Notes under the pieces: generated by a model
Seen by the model: the letters and a program-made list of their open reading frames with translations, nothing else
What the model was told of the DNA's origin: nothing
The model's database searches: none
Origin: Lanius collurio
Lineage: Eukaryota > Chordata > Aves > Passeriformes > Laniidae
Direction: 5' to 3'
Assembly (NCBI GenBank): GCA_020086605.1
Contig: JACBWW010000040.1
Location: 135,648-199,647 of the forward strand
Length of the DNA: 64,000 nucleotides
Position numbers and translations under genes: made by a program
Part shown: positions 12,687 to 26,100 of the stretch, piece by piece
Numbering within the stretch: the first letter of the stretch is position 1
Layout of the letters: the number at the start of each line of letters is the position of its first letter

Positions 12687-13195
12687 TTTATTTATTATTT
12701 ATTTATTTATTATGTATTTATATTATGGTCCACTTTCTAGGNNNNNNNNNNNNNNNNNNNNNNNNNNNNNNNNNNNNNNNNNNNNNNNNNNNNNNNNNNN
12801 NNNNNNNNNNNNNNNNNNNNNNNNNNNNNNNNNNNNNNNNNNNNNNNNNNNNNNNNNNNNNNNNNNNNNNNNNNNNNNNNNNNNNNNNNNNNNNNNNNNN
12901 NNNNNNNNNNNNNNNNNNNNNNNNNNNNNNNNNNNNNNNNNNNNNNNNNNNNNNNNNNNNNNNNNNNNNNNNNNNNNNNNNNNNNNNNNNNNNNNNNNNN
13001 NNNNNNNNNNNNNNNNNNNNNNNNNNNNNNNNNNNNNNNNNNNNNNNNNNNNNNNNNNNNNNNNNNNNNNNNNNNNNNNNNNNNNNNNNNNNNNNNNNNN
13101 NNNTTTATTTATTATTTATTTATTTATTATGTATTTATATTTTTTATTTATTTTATTTATATATGTTGTGTATATATAAATGTATTTTAGATCTA
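12687..13195. repeat. TTTA-rich repeat containing assembly gap
   Basis: A (TTTA)n-type repeat enters the gap from the left and leaves it on the right. The 38 bases at 12687-12724 are identical to 13104-13141. The N run at 12742-13103 is 362 bases. The gap is thus probably an unresolved or falsely duplicated simple-repeat tract; its true length is unknown. Confidence 0.85.
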
Positions 13196-13879
13196 GATCT
13201 TGATTTCCTGAGTAGGCTTAAATGTCTAGATGACATTTTTTACTACACTTCAGTGCACAAAAAACCATCAATCTGACTATCCAAACAAATTCCTTTCCCA
13301 ACTGTGCACCAGATGTTTATGTATCTAAGAAAATACAGGAAATAGACACCTTGCATGGCTCTCTTCATGTAGAGCCTATTTTTAATGATACAGACCCTAA
13401 AAGGGGAGAGGATGTTAGACAGAAAATTGTTCTTTGCCTAGAAAATTTATAGCTCACAGCAAGTCTAGGTCTTCCCTACTTGGCTGTCTGATTATGTTGA
13501 GGTAAGCACCAAAAAGAGGTCTGTATGTGAGATGTGCTTTAAGTCCAAAGTCTGTGGCATTTCACTTAGCAGGTGTAGAGATTATTTGGGGTAGTAGGGA
13601 AGAAATAAGCCTTGTGCCTTAAAAGGTTGTTCCAATTCACCCTGGATATCTGTGACAATATTGCAAATAGAAAATCTTATGAGGGACCCAAACACTGATC
13701 CTCAGCCTGATAAAACCTGCCATAATTTGTGTTATGCCTAGCTCAGGCTGGAGGCTGGCAGAAGCCCTGACACTGTGCCAAAGCCATTGCAGCTACTGTG
13801 TCCTGCAGGCAGGGGGTGGTCCTGCTGTACAGGGAACCCAGCACGTGGAGACCACCAAAATATTTCTAACAAAACCTTC

Positions 13880-14509
13880 TGTCATTGGGTGACTTTATGA
13901 TGTGTAGCCCCTATCGCCGCTCTATGCCCAGACATGATTCCTGTGCCTTTCTGCATCTTTGAAATTGGGTGTGAGAGAAAGAAATTAAGCCAGACAAACT
14001 TTTCAAAGCAGTTTGGACTCCAAGGACACAGGGAAAGCTGCTGTTGGTGCTGCTGGTGCAGAGCAGTGGCAAGAACCTTCCTGCTTTTCCTGGCTCTTGG
14101 CTCCTTTTCTCAGAAGAGACAGACAGAGAGTTAAAACCTCTTTTGTTTTCCTGGGACTTCAGTTTCTTCTTCTTCTCTTCTGGACTGTTCAACAATACCA
14201 GAACACACTGGGGGACCTTACACGTCAGCCTGGAGGGGCCCAATCTGATGCAGCTCCGAAGAGGAGAAAGCCACAACCACAGAAAGGACTCTGAAATGTA
14301 CCTGGTTCTCTCCACAGCAAGAGGTTTTATTATTTAGCATTATTCTTTTCCCATTGTGCATTGTTTCTGTCAAATAAATAGGTTGTTTTCTTTCACTTTT
14401 CTCCAAGGAATTTTTCCCAAACCTGGTGGGGGAGAGGCAGCTGAAACCTGCCTTCTATCAGAGGACGTTCATTTTGGATGTTCCTCCAAATTAGTCTCAA
14501 ACCAGGACA
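13880..14509 (+). mobile_element. solo LTR, ERVL-like, copy 1
   Basis: This 630-base element starts TGTCATTGGGTGACTTTATG and ends TCTCAAACCAGGACA, with the poly(A) signal AATAAA at 14373. It is flanked by a perfect 5-bp target duplication CCTTC (13875-13879 and 14510-14514), typical of ERVL. Its last 150 bases match the element at 22524-23163. There is no internal retroviral sequence. It sits antisense to MACROD2. Open frames inside it are incidental. Confidence 0.88.
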
Positions 14510-14710
14510 CCTTCTCCTGAATCAAATTATATTTTGTTTTTCCTGGCCTAAAAGAACAGATGGCTTAATGAGAAATGTCATGTTTTCAGGGAGTCATACA
14601 AGTGTGTCCTCTGAAGCCCAGGATTTCCAGAGAAATGTTGCTGGCTCTTGCCAAAACTATAAACTGAAGCTACCAGATTGCTGTTAAAAAAATTAAAAGA
14701 AAGGTGACCT

Positions 14711-14723
14711 CCCCCCCCCCCCC
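14711..14723. repeat. poly(C) run
   Basis: Thirteen consecutive C residues lie about 200 bases past the LTR. Runs of this kind are error-prone in sequencing, so the length is uncertain. Confidence 0.9.
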
Positions 14724-16350
14724 AATTTAAAAGGACATGATTTTTTTCAATTTCATCAGACATTTTCATGGAGGGAGGAACAAGAAGGAACTGCTCTGTT
14801 TAGACAGCAGGAAGCATTTATTTAAGAATGTGTTCACTAGTCATTCGTGACACAAGTACTTCTGGTAGAGGCAAGCAAACTGTTTAAACTGTTTTTTTTA
14901 AGCAGCAGGAGCTGGAGGAAGCCTGTTGGTCACAGAGGATCCATGTAGAAGACAGCAGAGCCACTGTGTTGGCAGTCCATGAAAGAGATGCTCCAGCTAG
15001 GCTGATGAGCATGCAAAGTCATGGAATTTAGGCTGTGCACTCCTTGGGTAAAGAAAACTCTGAAGGGCATTTTCAGTTTTAGAGACTGAACTATATAGCA
15101 GTAATCATTAATGACGATAGTAAAAATACCAATAGGTAAAAAGATCCTGGTTATCCTTCTGTATGTTCCCTATCAGCAAAATTCTTCACTTAAGTCTCAT
15201 TTCCTCAACATAGAGCAATTAATACCCTGAGCGACAACTTAACAGTGTACCCACCAACATACAATAGAAAGCATAATGACAATAGACCCAAATTAAAGTT
15301 CTTGAAATTCAGTTTACCTGCTCTTCATCTCACAGTATATTTACTACAGCAACCTTAAAAGTTTAGACCCATTTTATTTCTGCCTGTCCTCTGATTTACA
15401 AACCCTGAATTAATGCAGTTCTTTCCACAGCCCAAACATGAAAGAACTGTACCAATAGCTGAAGGAAATGATAAGAACTCTAGATGCTATAGATAACATT
15501 CTGTGCACAGAATGACTTCCCCAGAGTAAGCCTGTGTGGCAGCACTTTTTAACATTCATCATTACAGTCCAATCCTTGGATCACTGCTGTTGTGGAGATG
15601 GGCAGCTGGGTTTCCACTGATGGAGCAAGCCTTGCAACAAAAGGCCATCCCTCCCAAGAGGAGCACAGCAGTGATTTGAATATCAGGCCTCAAAAAGATG
15701 GGTTTATTTCAAAAATTTTAGCAAGTGCTGCTAGTGGGCCAATCAGTCTAAGTGGGTGATGGTTTATAGCAACAAAACTGTGAAGCCTCCAGAAACTAGA
15801 AACCTGTGCAATGTGGGGGAAAAGAGCTGCCTTCTTGCCAAAACAAAATTCCTGGTTATATGGAGTATTGGATCAAAGACAAAGTATTTTTCAGAAACAC
15901 AGTACTTGCACAAACCCCCTCACGAAGGCTCTGGGGATGCCAGCACGCCCTCCAGTACCCTCAGCCACACCAGCTGAGCACAGCCAAGGCTGGAGCAGCC
16001 CCTTGCCCTTCCTCCAGCTTCCCTCTGGACATACCCTCCAAATTCTGATTCATTCCATGTTATCAGCAGCAGGGGTGCTCAGTGAGCAACTGGGGAGTCC
16101 CTGCAGCTCTGGGCAGTGCCTCCTCAGCAACTCCCAGCAGCAGAGCAGGAGGAAGAAAATCGAGATGTCAATTCCTAAGTGTGCCTGGAAATTGTACCTG
16201 CAGTAGCTGCTCTCAAAGGTTTAGAGCTCACCTCTTCTTTCCCAAAGCCTACAGCAGACCTAACTACTTAAAGCTCTTGGACAGCACAGGGATACTGAAA
16301 GCAGGGAGGAGCTTCAAGCTTTCTGCAGATATGTCCTTTGGGTCCTGGGG

Positions 16351-16406
16351 TCATAGAAACATAGAACAGTTTGGGAAAGATCACCTAGTTCCAACACCCC
16401 TGCCAC
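16351..16406 (-). mobile_element. short CR1 LINE 3' end
   Basis: TCATAGAAACATAGAACAGT followed by TTGGGAAAGATCACCTAGTT and CCAACACCCCTGCCA is the terminal part of CR1 in reverse complement. Only about 55 bases remain recognisable. Confidence 0.75.
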
Positions 16407-19400
16407 AAGTCTTTGCCCAAAGATTTTTCCACTTCCCAGTCAATTAAGAGAAGGTGCAAAATACAACAGAAATGATATTTCCTAGTGATTCTGATAAACA
16501 GAGTATATAACCAGGTACTTTAAAAGCAGGCTTTGAAATGCCACTGGCTTGCTTTCTTCAGAGCACAGTCCCAGGTAGAATGTCAGGTTGCAAAACTCAT
16601 TTGTTATCTTTACCCAGAAGAGCTCTGCTAAGCACCAGTCATCATAAAAATACTAACATTGCTTTTTGTAGAAAACAAATAGAAAAGAAAAATGAACAAC
16701 TATTCTAAAAGAAAGCAAATTAGCACTTCAAAGGGATGTTAGTACACTGGGGGGCCTGCTCCTCTTCAGCCACAGCCTGAGTTATGCAAATGGAGGGAGC
16801 ACCATTACAGAGATAACACTCTCCCATGACACAAACCTTCATGGCACATTCATTTAGACACACTCTTTGCATTTTATTTCCCTCAGTGGCTTAAAAAAAT
16901 GCCAAGAATCAGAATAGTATATGAAGAGCATTTTAATCTAGCCTTAGATAAGGCACTGTCCTCCTCTGGGCAGTGAGCACTCAGCAACTTTATGTACAAC
17001 ATGAAGGAAAGTGTCAGGGAGAAAACTGCAATAATTGAGGCCACATCCTCTGTAATTGCAAGGAAAGCCCCCTCCTACATTTCCCCCCATCATCCATGGA
17101 CATTTCCATGCATATACAACTAGCCCTTTTAATGATATCTAAATATTTATCTCCCAAGCAGCTAAAATAGTAAGCATTTAATTCTAGTGATGCAAACACC
17201 TGACAGCTGGATGCTCTCATTTACCTGTAAATGCAAAACACCAGCCACTGAATTCAATTATGAGGCAAATGTCCACAGTTATCCCTGAGGTATTTGGAAT
17301 CCCACAAAAAATCTGTGCTTCACATGGTTAAGGAGCTACCTCTCATATTTTATTCAGAGGGAGGGAAGAAGGGAAAAATTTGTGCTTCGTGTTTTTTTTT
17401 TTAAATCTCATTTGCAGCTGTTCAGTTAAAGTTTACAGATTAATAAAAGAGTGTATGTGTCAATGCAGAAACAAATGATGTTCAGTGTCACACACAAAGC
17501 AAGATGCAAATATATTTTTTTTGTTAATTAACCTTTTATTTCAACTACTCTGATCTTGTAAATAAAGCTTTCAAGCTAGTTTTAAACAAGCGTGGGAATT
17601 AAGCAAACAAAAAAAGAATCCCAAACCCTAAACCAAAACACCTTAGCTCAATGGTCTCCTAGTACTGGTTAGCTAATTACACTTGCCATTTTTTATTCAG
17701 GGGATCTAAACAGATTAAAACAGGTTAAAAACAACAGTAGTCAGAACTGGCCCAAGGGTAAAAGCTCTCTGAGTAGTACCAGACATCAGTTGCTGTCAAC
17801 CACTGCCAAAAAACAAGGGGCATCCCTGAATGTTCTGAGAGACAAGAAGAGGTTGGGCAGAAGGATGGATGAAGGAGAGGACAGACAGACAGAAGAGAGA
17901 GAAGAAAGAACAAACAACTAAATAACATTCTCCTGCACTTATGACTTGCATCTAAGGATTTGCTTTCTAAGCACTTTATTGAAAATGTTCAAGTCCTCAA
18001 CTGATCTTCTGGAGGGCAGATAAAAGGGCCTGAAAAGCATTAAGCTAACTAAGCAAGCCTGAGACATGCTTGATGAGATGGGAAAATACAAAGCTTTTGA
18101 AAGAGTGAAAAATCTCTAACCATCTGGTAGTGGTATTGAGAAGAAGGGGGAAGGACAAAGGGGCAGTGTGCAGCAGGGAGGTACAGAACTCCTCATTTAC
18201 TGGGTTACCAAGAACATTACTGCCCCAAATGCCTGTGAAAGCTCACAAAATGAGCTGAGAAAGCTTAGCAAAAACAACATCTCTTAGTAAGAATAGCATC
18301 TTCAGGAAAGCAAATGGGAGCAGCTTTCCCCAAGATGCATCTGCTAGTTAGAAACGATGGGTAATGGATGTGGATGGCAATGCTCCCAGATGAGAACAAG
18401 ACTGCTCCTGGTGATCTCTCTCTTTTCTGACTGCTGCTCTCCAAGGCCTCACAGATGGTGTTCTCCTTAAATTAATACCACCCTGACAGCCAGAAGGAAG
18501 CTTCTGTTGTACTTGGCAATACAGGTGAACAGCCTGCATTTAGATTTCAAAGCAAATGGCCCAGGTGTTCCAGCAATATGGCAAGCAGCTGATGTGCTCC
18601 AGCCTCTTCAGGCCTGGATAAGACTCAGCTATGTTTTCTTATCTCTAAGACTAGCTAGAGAAAAATCCTAACATTCAAAGGGCTAACTTTACACACTGGA
18701 GCAAAATCTGAACTACCTTTGCTTTAAATGGCCTTGTCAGCTCTGAGCTGTCAAAGTGCCAATGCCATCCTGCCTTCTCCTCTTGGAAGAGATGGAGATG
18801 TATCCAGCTGATTACAGGTGCATGTTAGCAAGGAGCAAGCTGGCTTCGGCACCCAAAGCTGTGACTAAACCTTTGCCAAAAAGCATTGCTGTGCTCATTC
18901 TCACTTTTGGGATGTGAATATGTGTGACTGATTTCCTTCCCTCCCACGTGCAGATCCTTCTCCAATATTTTCAGCTGTGCTCTGTGATCCAGTTGGATTC
19001 ACAAGCTGGGCAACAGCAAGCTATATCCATCCTTGAATGGCAGACCTCATTACAAGCAGGAAATGGTTCTAGCAATCTAATACATTGAATGGCACTGCTT
19101 CTTCAGGATCAGATATAACCCTCAGGTCATGGCTACCTCTGGTGGTTAAATATCCCATAGTGGCTGTGATAAGAACAAATGGCATTAACCATATTTTACA
19201 GCCAAATCTTGACATGAATATTTCTCCCCCAGGCTCCCCTTGAAAGTTCTTTTCCCTTTGGAAAGACTTCCTGTGTCTTAAACATCATACCTTTAACTTA
19301 GTACCATTAAACACCGGCTGTGTTTAATGCCAGAGGGAACAGTTTCATGAGCAGATTCTGTGATCTCTGTATGCATCAATTTCTAAGATAACTTGGGTTA

Positions 19401-20542
19401 CTTTAGATAGGTACAAGATATATTTGTATTTCTTATAATCTGCTTTTTATGCTCACACACTTCAAGAGACAGCTGGAACTGCAGGTGGAACTGTGCCCAG
19501 AAAATCTATTGTTTAAAGACTTTTTCCTTTAACTTTCTTTTAAAACAAAATTGCCCATATTTCAGTGCCAGGAGATTCAAAACCAAGCTACAAAAGCATC
19601 CAAATGTTTGGACATTTATCTGAAAACCATCCATGTTCCAGCTGCAGGGGCCTGCAGTACCACTGTGTGGTTACTGAAACATGTCAGTAACCTCCCAATT
19701 AACCTTGGTCATCTGCAATTCAAGACTCAGGTTTCTATGTGCAAGCAGATTTATGATGATACAGGTATTAAAACCATTGACAACAGTTTGAAAAGACCAC
19801 AATAGCTGTACCTACCACACAGTGGACAGTTACTGCTTTGAAAGACAGAGAGATAAACCACAATCACAGAGGATGCCAGTTTTACCAGACCAAGAGGAGT
19901 GTGGAAGCTGTTAGCTACACTCATGTGAGGGTAATTGTAAAATATCTGCTGTCCCAAGGAGGAAGGCCCCAAAAATGAGAGCACAACTCCAGTCTCTTTT
20001 GGTGACCCAGCTTTGTAGATTAATGTGACCATCAGACAGGAGCTCCTGATATCTAAAGGAAGGACTGGGTGTGCTGGTAAGGATCACAGCAAAATGCCAT
20101 GAATCTGTGAGGTGAGATGACAAGAAGTGCCAAGGGCTTAACTGAGATGTGATGGCAGCAGCCATGCAAAATGTGGAGCAACAAAGCATCTGAACCCAAG
20201 TGAGGGAGAGGGACCATGCCAGTGCTTACAAGTGGCCTCATACCCTGTTGATCAGAGCACAATGGAAATAAATCTGAATTAATGCTGGAAGTGTTCCACC
20301 CCCGATCCTTGTGTCTTTGATATTCTGGCAAAACAGTCATGCAGGAAGCCCCTTTCATTGCTGGGACAGCACTAATGAGAATGTGTCACCTGCAGAGACC
20401 TTTCAATGCTCAGAAAAGAGCAAAACAAAAAGCAATGAAGCTGCTGAAGACTCATAACAGCCAGTCCTACTCAGTTTTCTGACCTCTTCAGACCAGCTGG
20501 GTTGATGGAGACACCATGCTAAGGTACCAGCACCCCAGGGAG

Positions 20543-20659
20543 GGGGTGATGCTCAGATCCTGCTGTGCTGACTGCCTTCCTGGGGTGATGCTCAGATCCA
20601 GCTGTGCTGACTGCCTTCCTGGGGTGATGCTCAGATCCAGCTGTGCTGACTGCCTTCCT
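20543..20659. repeat. 39-bp tandem repeat, three copies
   Basis: Three head-to-tail copies of a 39-base unit beginning GGGGTGATGCTCAGATCC are present. Copies 2 and 3 are identical; copy 1 differs by one base (CCTGC for CCAGC). The near-identity implies recent expansion. Because 39 is divisible by three, a plus-strand frame repeats MLRSSCADCLPGV, but nothing else supports coding. Confidence 0.95.
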
Positions 20660-22523
20660 GCTGAGTCTGTGAACTTCCTGGTAATCCTCTGTCTAGCTGG
20701 GATAGCAGGAAGAATCAGGCAAAGTAATTTCTTTGACTTAAACAGCTGGAGCTAGGCACTGATTTTTCAGCACATTGGCATCTCATTTTGAAGCACCTGA
20801 GGTATCTCCTCCATTTGTTCTCATTTGACACTTTTGTGCTACATTTCAGGCTGACAGACCATAAAAACACACCCAGCAGATGTACTTTAACTGATGAAAC
20901 ACCTTGTAACTGTGATAACATTTGCCCACAAATTGGGAATCTCAATGTTTTCTAGACCCTCATACATTGAATTTGCCATCTTGACCCCCTGACTATACAC
21001 TACTGTTAGCTGTAACCAGGAGGTGATGGAGAAGAGACTATTGACTTTTTCTGCTCAAAATCCAGAACAGAGTTTAACCAATTTTTCTATCCAGGTAAGA
21101 ATGGTACAGCCTGCAAGTGACTGCTTATTTCCTCCACAGAGAAAATGCTGAATGTGTAGACATGCTGTCTTTCAAGGGCTGTCAATTAATGAAAGTATTG
21201 AGAGACTTTAGGATGATATAAACAGAATAAAGGTGATTTTGGCCTCTGAGGTAGCTATGATTACTGGCATAGTGACTGCAGAACAAACAAACAAACAATA
21301 AAGGCACATCTACAAAGGGGAATAATGAGTCAAAGGGCTTTTATACCCCAAAATTTCAGTGTAAAGACCCTGCAACAGAGAAACCGTAATGAAGGTCATC
21401 TTTTGGTTTAAATTTACTGGCTGCAGAAAGTAATGGATTTTAGAACTCAGGTCTGAACCTGAGAGGAAAATCATTAGAAACTGTTTCAGCAAAGTACAGT
21501 GTTAATCAAGTAAGTACATTATAAGCATTGAAGCATGTGTACAGGCAAGTAAAAAATCCCCACCATTTCATACTCTTCATGTTTCTCTTGGATTTCTCAA
21601 ACAAAGCCAATTGTTTTTGCAGTTACCCATAGACTGTCTACAGCTACAACTCACAGTTCATCACTCAAAGCACTGGTTTAATTGCAGTTATGAGCATGTG
21701 CACAGCACACAGGAGTGCTTCAGTAAAGGCCTCTCAGAGAGCATGCAAGACCCCAAAAAGGAGATGCTGAGTTATTTGTGAAATAACAGAAAGTCCCAAA
21801 GAGCTGCATTTCTGCACCAATATGTTGAGATGATCCCACTGCCTGATTCAGTGGTACTCAGAGGTGTAGGAAGGAAGAGCTTTCTCCCTGGTAGCTCATC
21901 AAGAGTGGCTAGAGACAGGGTCAGTTTGGGCTGTTGGGTTGATACTATGGGCAGGTATGCTGGTGATGATCTTGCATGCTGATCTGGAGGCAAAGTGTGA
22001 TAAAAGCCAACCAAGCAGAGAAGAAGTGTTCTATTAGGAAAAGGTGAGGGAACAGAAAACCTGCTGCAAAAAAGTTATGAGTAAAGTGCAGAAAAAAAGA
22101 AGAGAAAATCCAGAGGAAAGCATTATGCCTCAAAGTGAGTGAGAGTGGGTGGGATTTTTCCTTCTTTGGAGCAGTGAGAAAGGTTTAATCTCAGTTAGGG
22201 TCATGCCCTAGCAAAGCAAGCTCTACTTTACAAGGCTGCACACACATTTCCCCTCACTGTGTAGCTGTCCCTTCTTCTACAGCTCTGGCCTCCCTCTCCA
22301 AGGACAAGGAGCAAGGACACCTCTGAAGCCATGGTGCACCTCACTAGCAGAGCCAGAAGTGGGAATGCACAGAAGAGAAAACAGAACAGAGCTGAATCAA
22401 AAAGTGTGTATCTTGATCTGTGGGACAGTATAGAGAGTGAGTAAATGCCACTGCTCTCATATGAGAACAAGATTTATTCCTCACCATAGCACTAGGCAGA
22501 CCTACAGAAATAAACAGTGAACT

Positions 22524-23163
22524 TGTCTTGGGGTGATTTTATGACAATACTGTATTCCCCTGCTGTCTGCTTCATGCCCAGAAATGGGTCCTGCAGCTTT
22601 AAGCTGGGTCTGAGGAAGGGAGAGGGGAAGCTGAGAGAATTCCTCAGCATGGTTTGTGTTCAAGGACTCGCACACACTGCCCCGTGTTCTCACCGCTGCG
22701 GAGCTGAGGGAGCACCTGCCTGCTTTTAGGTAGCTTGGTAGCTGAGGCAAGAAACTCTCCTATACAGGGAAACCAAAATCCTCCAGGGATTTCTTCATCT
22801 TCCCCTGGGACTGTTTGGCCTAGCTGTGATCTGAGAACCAGCTCATCGGACCCCGTGGACCTGCAGGGAGGTCACAGGGATGCCACATCCTGGCCTTGGA
22901 CCTCGGGAGGGGCCGAGCCAGCTACAGAGGGAACTCTAAATCCACCAGCTTTCTCCACATCGAGGAGGTTTAATACTTTAACAGTTATTAATTTTTATTC
23001 CCTGTGCCATATGGGCACTTTGTCTGTTAAATAAATAGTTTTTTTCACTTTCATCCAAGAAATTCCTTTTGTATCAGTAGGGGAGGGAGTGCTGAAACTG
23101 TCTTGTGGGGACGAGACATTTCTTCCAGGGTGTTTCCTCCTAAACTTGTCTCAAACTGAGACA
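22524..23163 (+). mobile_element. solo LTR, ERVL-like, copy 2
   Basis: This 640-base element starts TGTCTTGGGGTGATTTTATG and ends TCTCAAACTGAGACA, with AATAAA at 23030. Flanks GAACT and GAAGT form a 5-bp target duplication with one difference. The start, the poly(A) region and the last 150 bases match copy 1 at 13880-14509, while the middle is more diverged. It is non-coding, a solo LTR, antisense to MACROD2. Confidence 0.85.
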
Positions 23164-26100
23164 GAAGTGAAAATGTTCTTGCACTCGCCAAAGAACAAGC
23201 CAGATGATCTTTCAGTCCTAGGACATATGATGTTTTCTTTTAATTCCTTCCTGTTCTATACTTGAGAAAGAAAAAAGACAGTTCTCCAAATCCTCCCTTC
23301 TCTGTCCCAGTGGCTGTGGTTTCCGCACAGTTACGACTGAACTCCACTCTATTTTATGAAAATCCTGGGTGAAATGCAGTTTGTCTCCCTGCTGCCCTAA
23401 GTGTGTGGCCATTTGAGTTTTTGATATAGCTATGATGTAGCCATAACCCTGCCAATGCAGTACATCCATCCAAAACCTAAGCAAGTGGCAGCACAGAATT
23501 TCCAGTTCCAGAGCCAGCTCAGTTGGATCTCTGTGTATTCCATCATAAACAAACTTTATTAGAAGAGGTAAGAATCTAAAATTTATCAGTGCTTAACAAA
23601 ATGAAGACTCTGTTTGTAGAAGGTGGCACAAAAATGTAACAAATATAAATTTGTCTGTGAGGACTCAAATTGTTTCCTGTTGAAACTGCCTGTACTTCTG
23701 TGGTCTGCTGGACCTATTCTATTTTAAGGCTGAATTTCTTACTGTGGCACATAGGAGCTAAGCTGACTGTTCAAACAGATGCCTCTGTAGATGTACAGTA
23801 CATGTTAAAGTGGTGCCATATCTGTGAAGGTGTTAAAGCTTATTTCCAGAAATATTGTTGGCTATGATGCCATCTGTAAGAGAGCCATCCTTGGCCAGTG
23901 AGCCCTACTTTTTCAATATGTTACAGGAAAATGTTTCTAAGATGTCAGGTTCTCTCCCATATTCCTTTCCCTCATTCCTTGGGTACTATTTGAGATATTT
24001 TAAAAGAGATACATGTTTTGTTTGCATAAATCACTGCTGTCTCTCTGGAGAGGTGAGCTAAACCCAAAGTCTGGTAGACTTGAATCCCACCATTCAGAAT
24101 ATGGATTCTATTATCTCCACAGTTTTCATATGTGAAAAGGGCATTACCAGTATCTCAAAGCTCTTGGAGAGCTGTAGCTTACAAGTAAAAAACATGTAAC
24201 ATCATGTATATATAGACATATGAGGACTCAATGACATCATAGCATCTGCTTTTCACTGGGATTTCATGATTTTATATTTTTTTGGCATTTCCACCATGGA
24301 AAATCAAAGTGAAAATGACACTTCAATATATTCCATTAAAAATATCCAGTTTCTCCTCCTGCTTCTCAGAGAATTTAATTTCTTCTCTTTCTTTTTATTT
24401 TCTGTGTATGGAAAAGCATTCTAAAGCTTCTTTTACTTGATTTAATGCTGCATGTGATTCAATACAGTGCTGTAATATGAGCTAATTAAATTAAACAGAG
24501 GATGCATTGTCAACACTTTCAGCAGGAACAAAGAGATGATATTTTAAAATGCAATAAAAATTGCCAATTTATAATACTATTTCTATTCTGCTTACTGTAA
24601 ATGAAATGAAGAAAGCAATCAAATAGAGATAATAAACCTTAAATGCTATAATTCTTACAGTATTCCCTATTGTTGTTTTCCTGTTTACTTTCCTTTTGGC
24701 TTTTTGTGTTTTACCCTTATCATCATGTCTGAAAACACAAAGTAACTGACAGCAAGCAAAGGATTTAAGCTGAAAAATTCCTTACATTTTCTACTTTTTT
24801 ATTAGAGAAGCACACAGAAAAAAACCCTATTATTTTTCCTTGCAAGGGATGAAAAATAATTAAAACTTCAAATTAATCTTGCACCTCCTATTCTTTATGT
24901 ACCTTCAGGCTAGAACCTGATATATGGAGAATAATGAAAAGAAACAGATTCCTTCCATGGCAGGAAAAAAATATGATTCTTTTTTCCCCTCAAGAGACTG
25001 AAATCAATATCTAGAGCAGATTTCTGACAGTGCAATAACCACCCTGACTGCCAATGCACAGCGCTGCGCAGCATCCCCAGGCAGCGCCCTCGGGAAAGCT
25101 CTGCAGGACGTCTGCATCCCATTTGCTGCCCCATCCTGCACCATCCTGCACCATCAGGGAAGCCTCTGCTGATTTAAGAGCCTGGACACCTCCCACTTCA
25201 CAACTGCCAAAGCCCCCACACCACAAACAGAAACCCACAGACAGGGGGACCAAACCCCCACTCCTCTTCTGCAATGTGTAAGTGGAGCAGAGAAGATGCA
25301 GGCGAGCCTCACCTGGCTACTTCCATGAGGTATAGAAATTATTGGATATCCTCCTCTGCCCCAGCTCTAATGCCTTCAGGAGGGCAGAGTGCTTGATAAA
25401 GACTAAACAGCTCTTGGACCACAACAAACACCGCACAGCAGGCTGGTGAACATAATCTGGTCACTAAATCTCCTCAGCTGGTTGATACTTCAGCTGAAAC
25501 GTTCACTGGAGGTTCTCAAGGAAATAAAGGCATGCAAAGCGAAGCTTTTAGGATTTCCACTCATAATCTCTCAGTGCACCTCCCACAGGACCCATCTACT
25601 GCTTCTCAACAATCCACATCTCTGTGTAGCTTAGAGCTTTAAACACCCATCTGCAACCTTGTGGGTCCAGCCTTTCTGGCATTTCTGCAAAAGGTCCAAT
25701 GGGGAACTTTTTTTTCTTTGCCAAACATCAGTATCTGTCAGAATAAGATTTTAAAGATATATTTCATATTTAGTGTCTGAATGTGCTGTAACTGCCCAAA
25801 ACCTGGCATCTGATCTATTCAGGATGGTTTCTTATCAAACACCAAATACACTATATCTGGTTCAGGATATTCATTCATCTCCTCTTTGAGCAACTGAATA
25901 AAAGAAGTTGGAGCCTTTATACTAGAGCTTCAGAAGTTACAACACTCCAAAATATTAATGTCTTTCCAAAAAAAGTGAAATCACCTATTTAAAGATTCTA
26001 GGGAAGACTTTTATCCTTTTTTTTCTCCCCCAAAATTGTCTCATCTCTCTCCACTTGAAGAATTAAAGGAGTTTGGTTAAGCAATAAAATTGCCATGAAT

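Noticed and set aside
12677..13276. Long open frames crossing the N run
   Set aside because: They are produced by translating N and TTTA repeat; there is no coding evidence.
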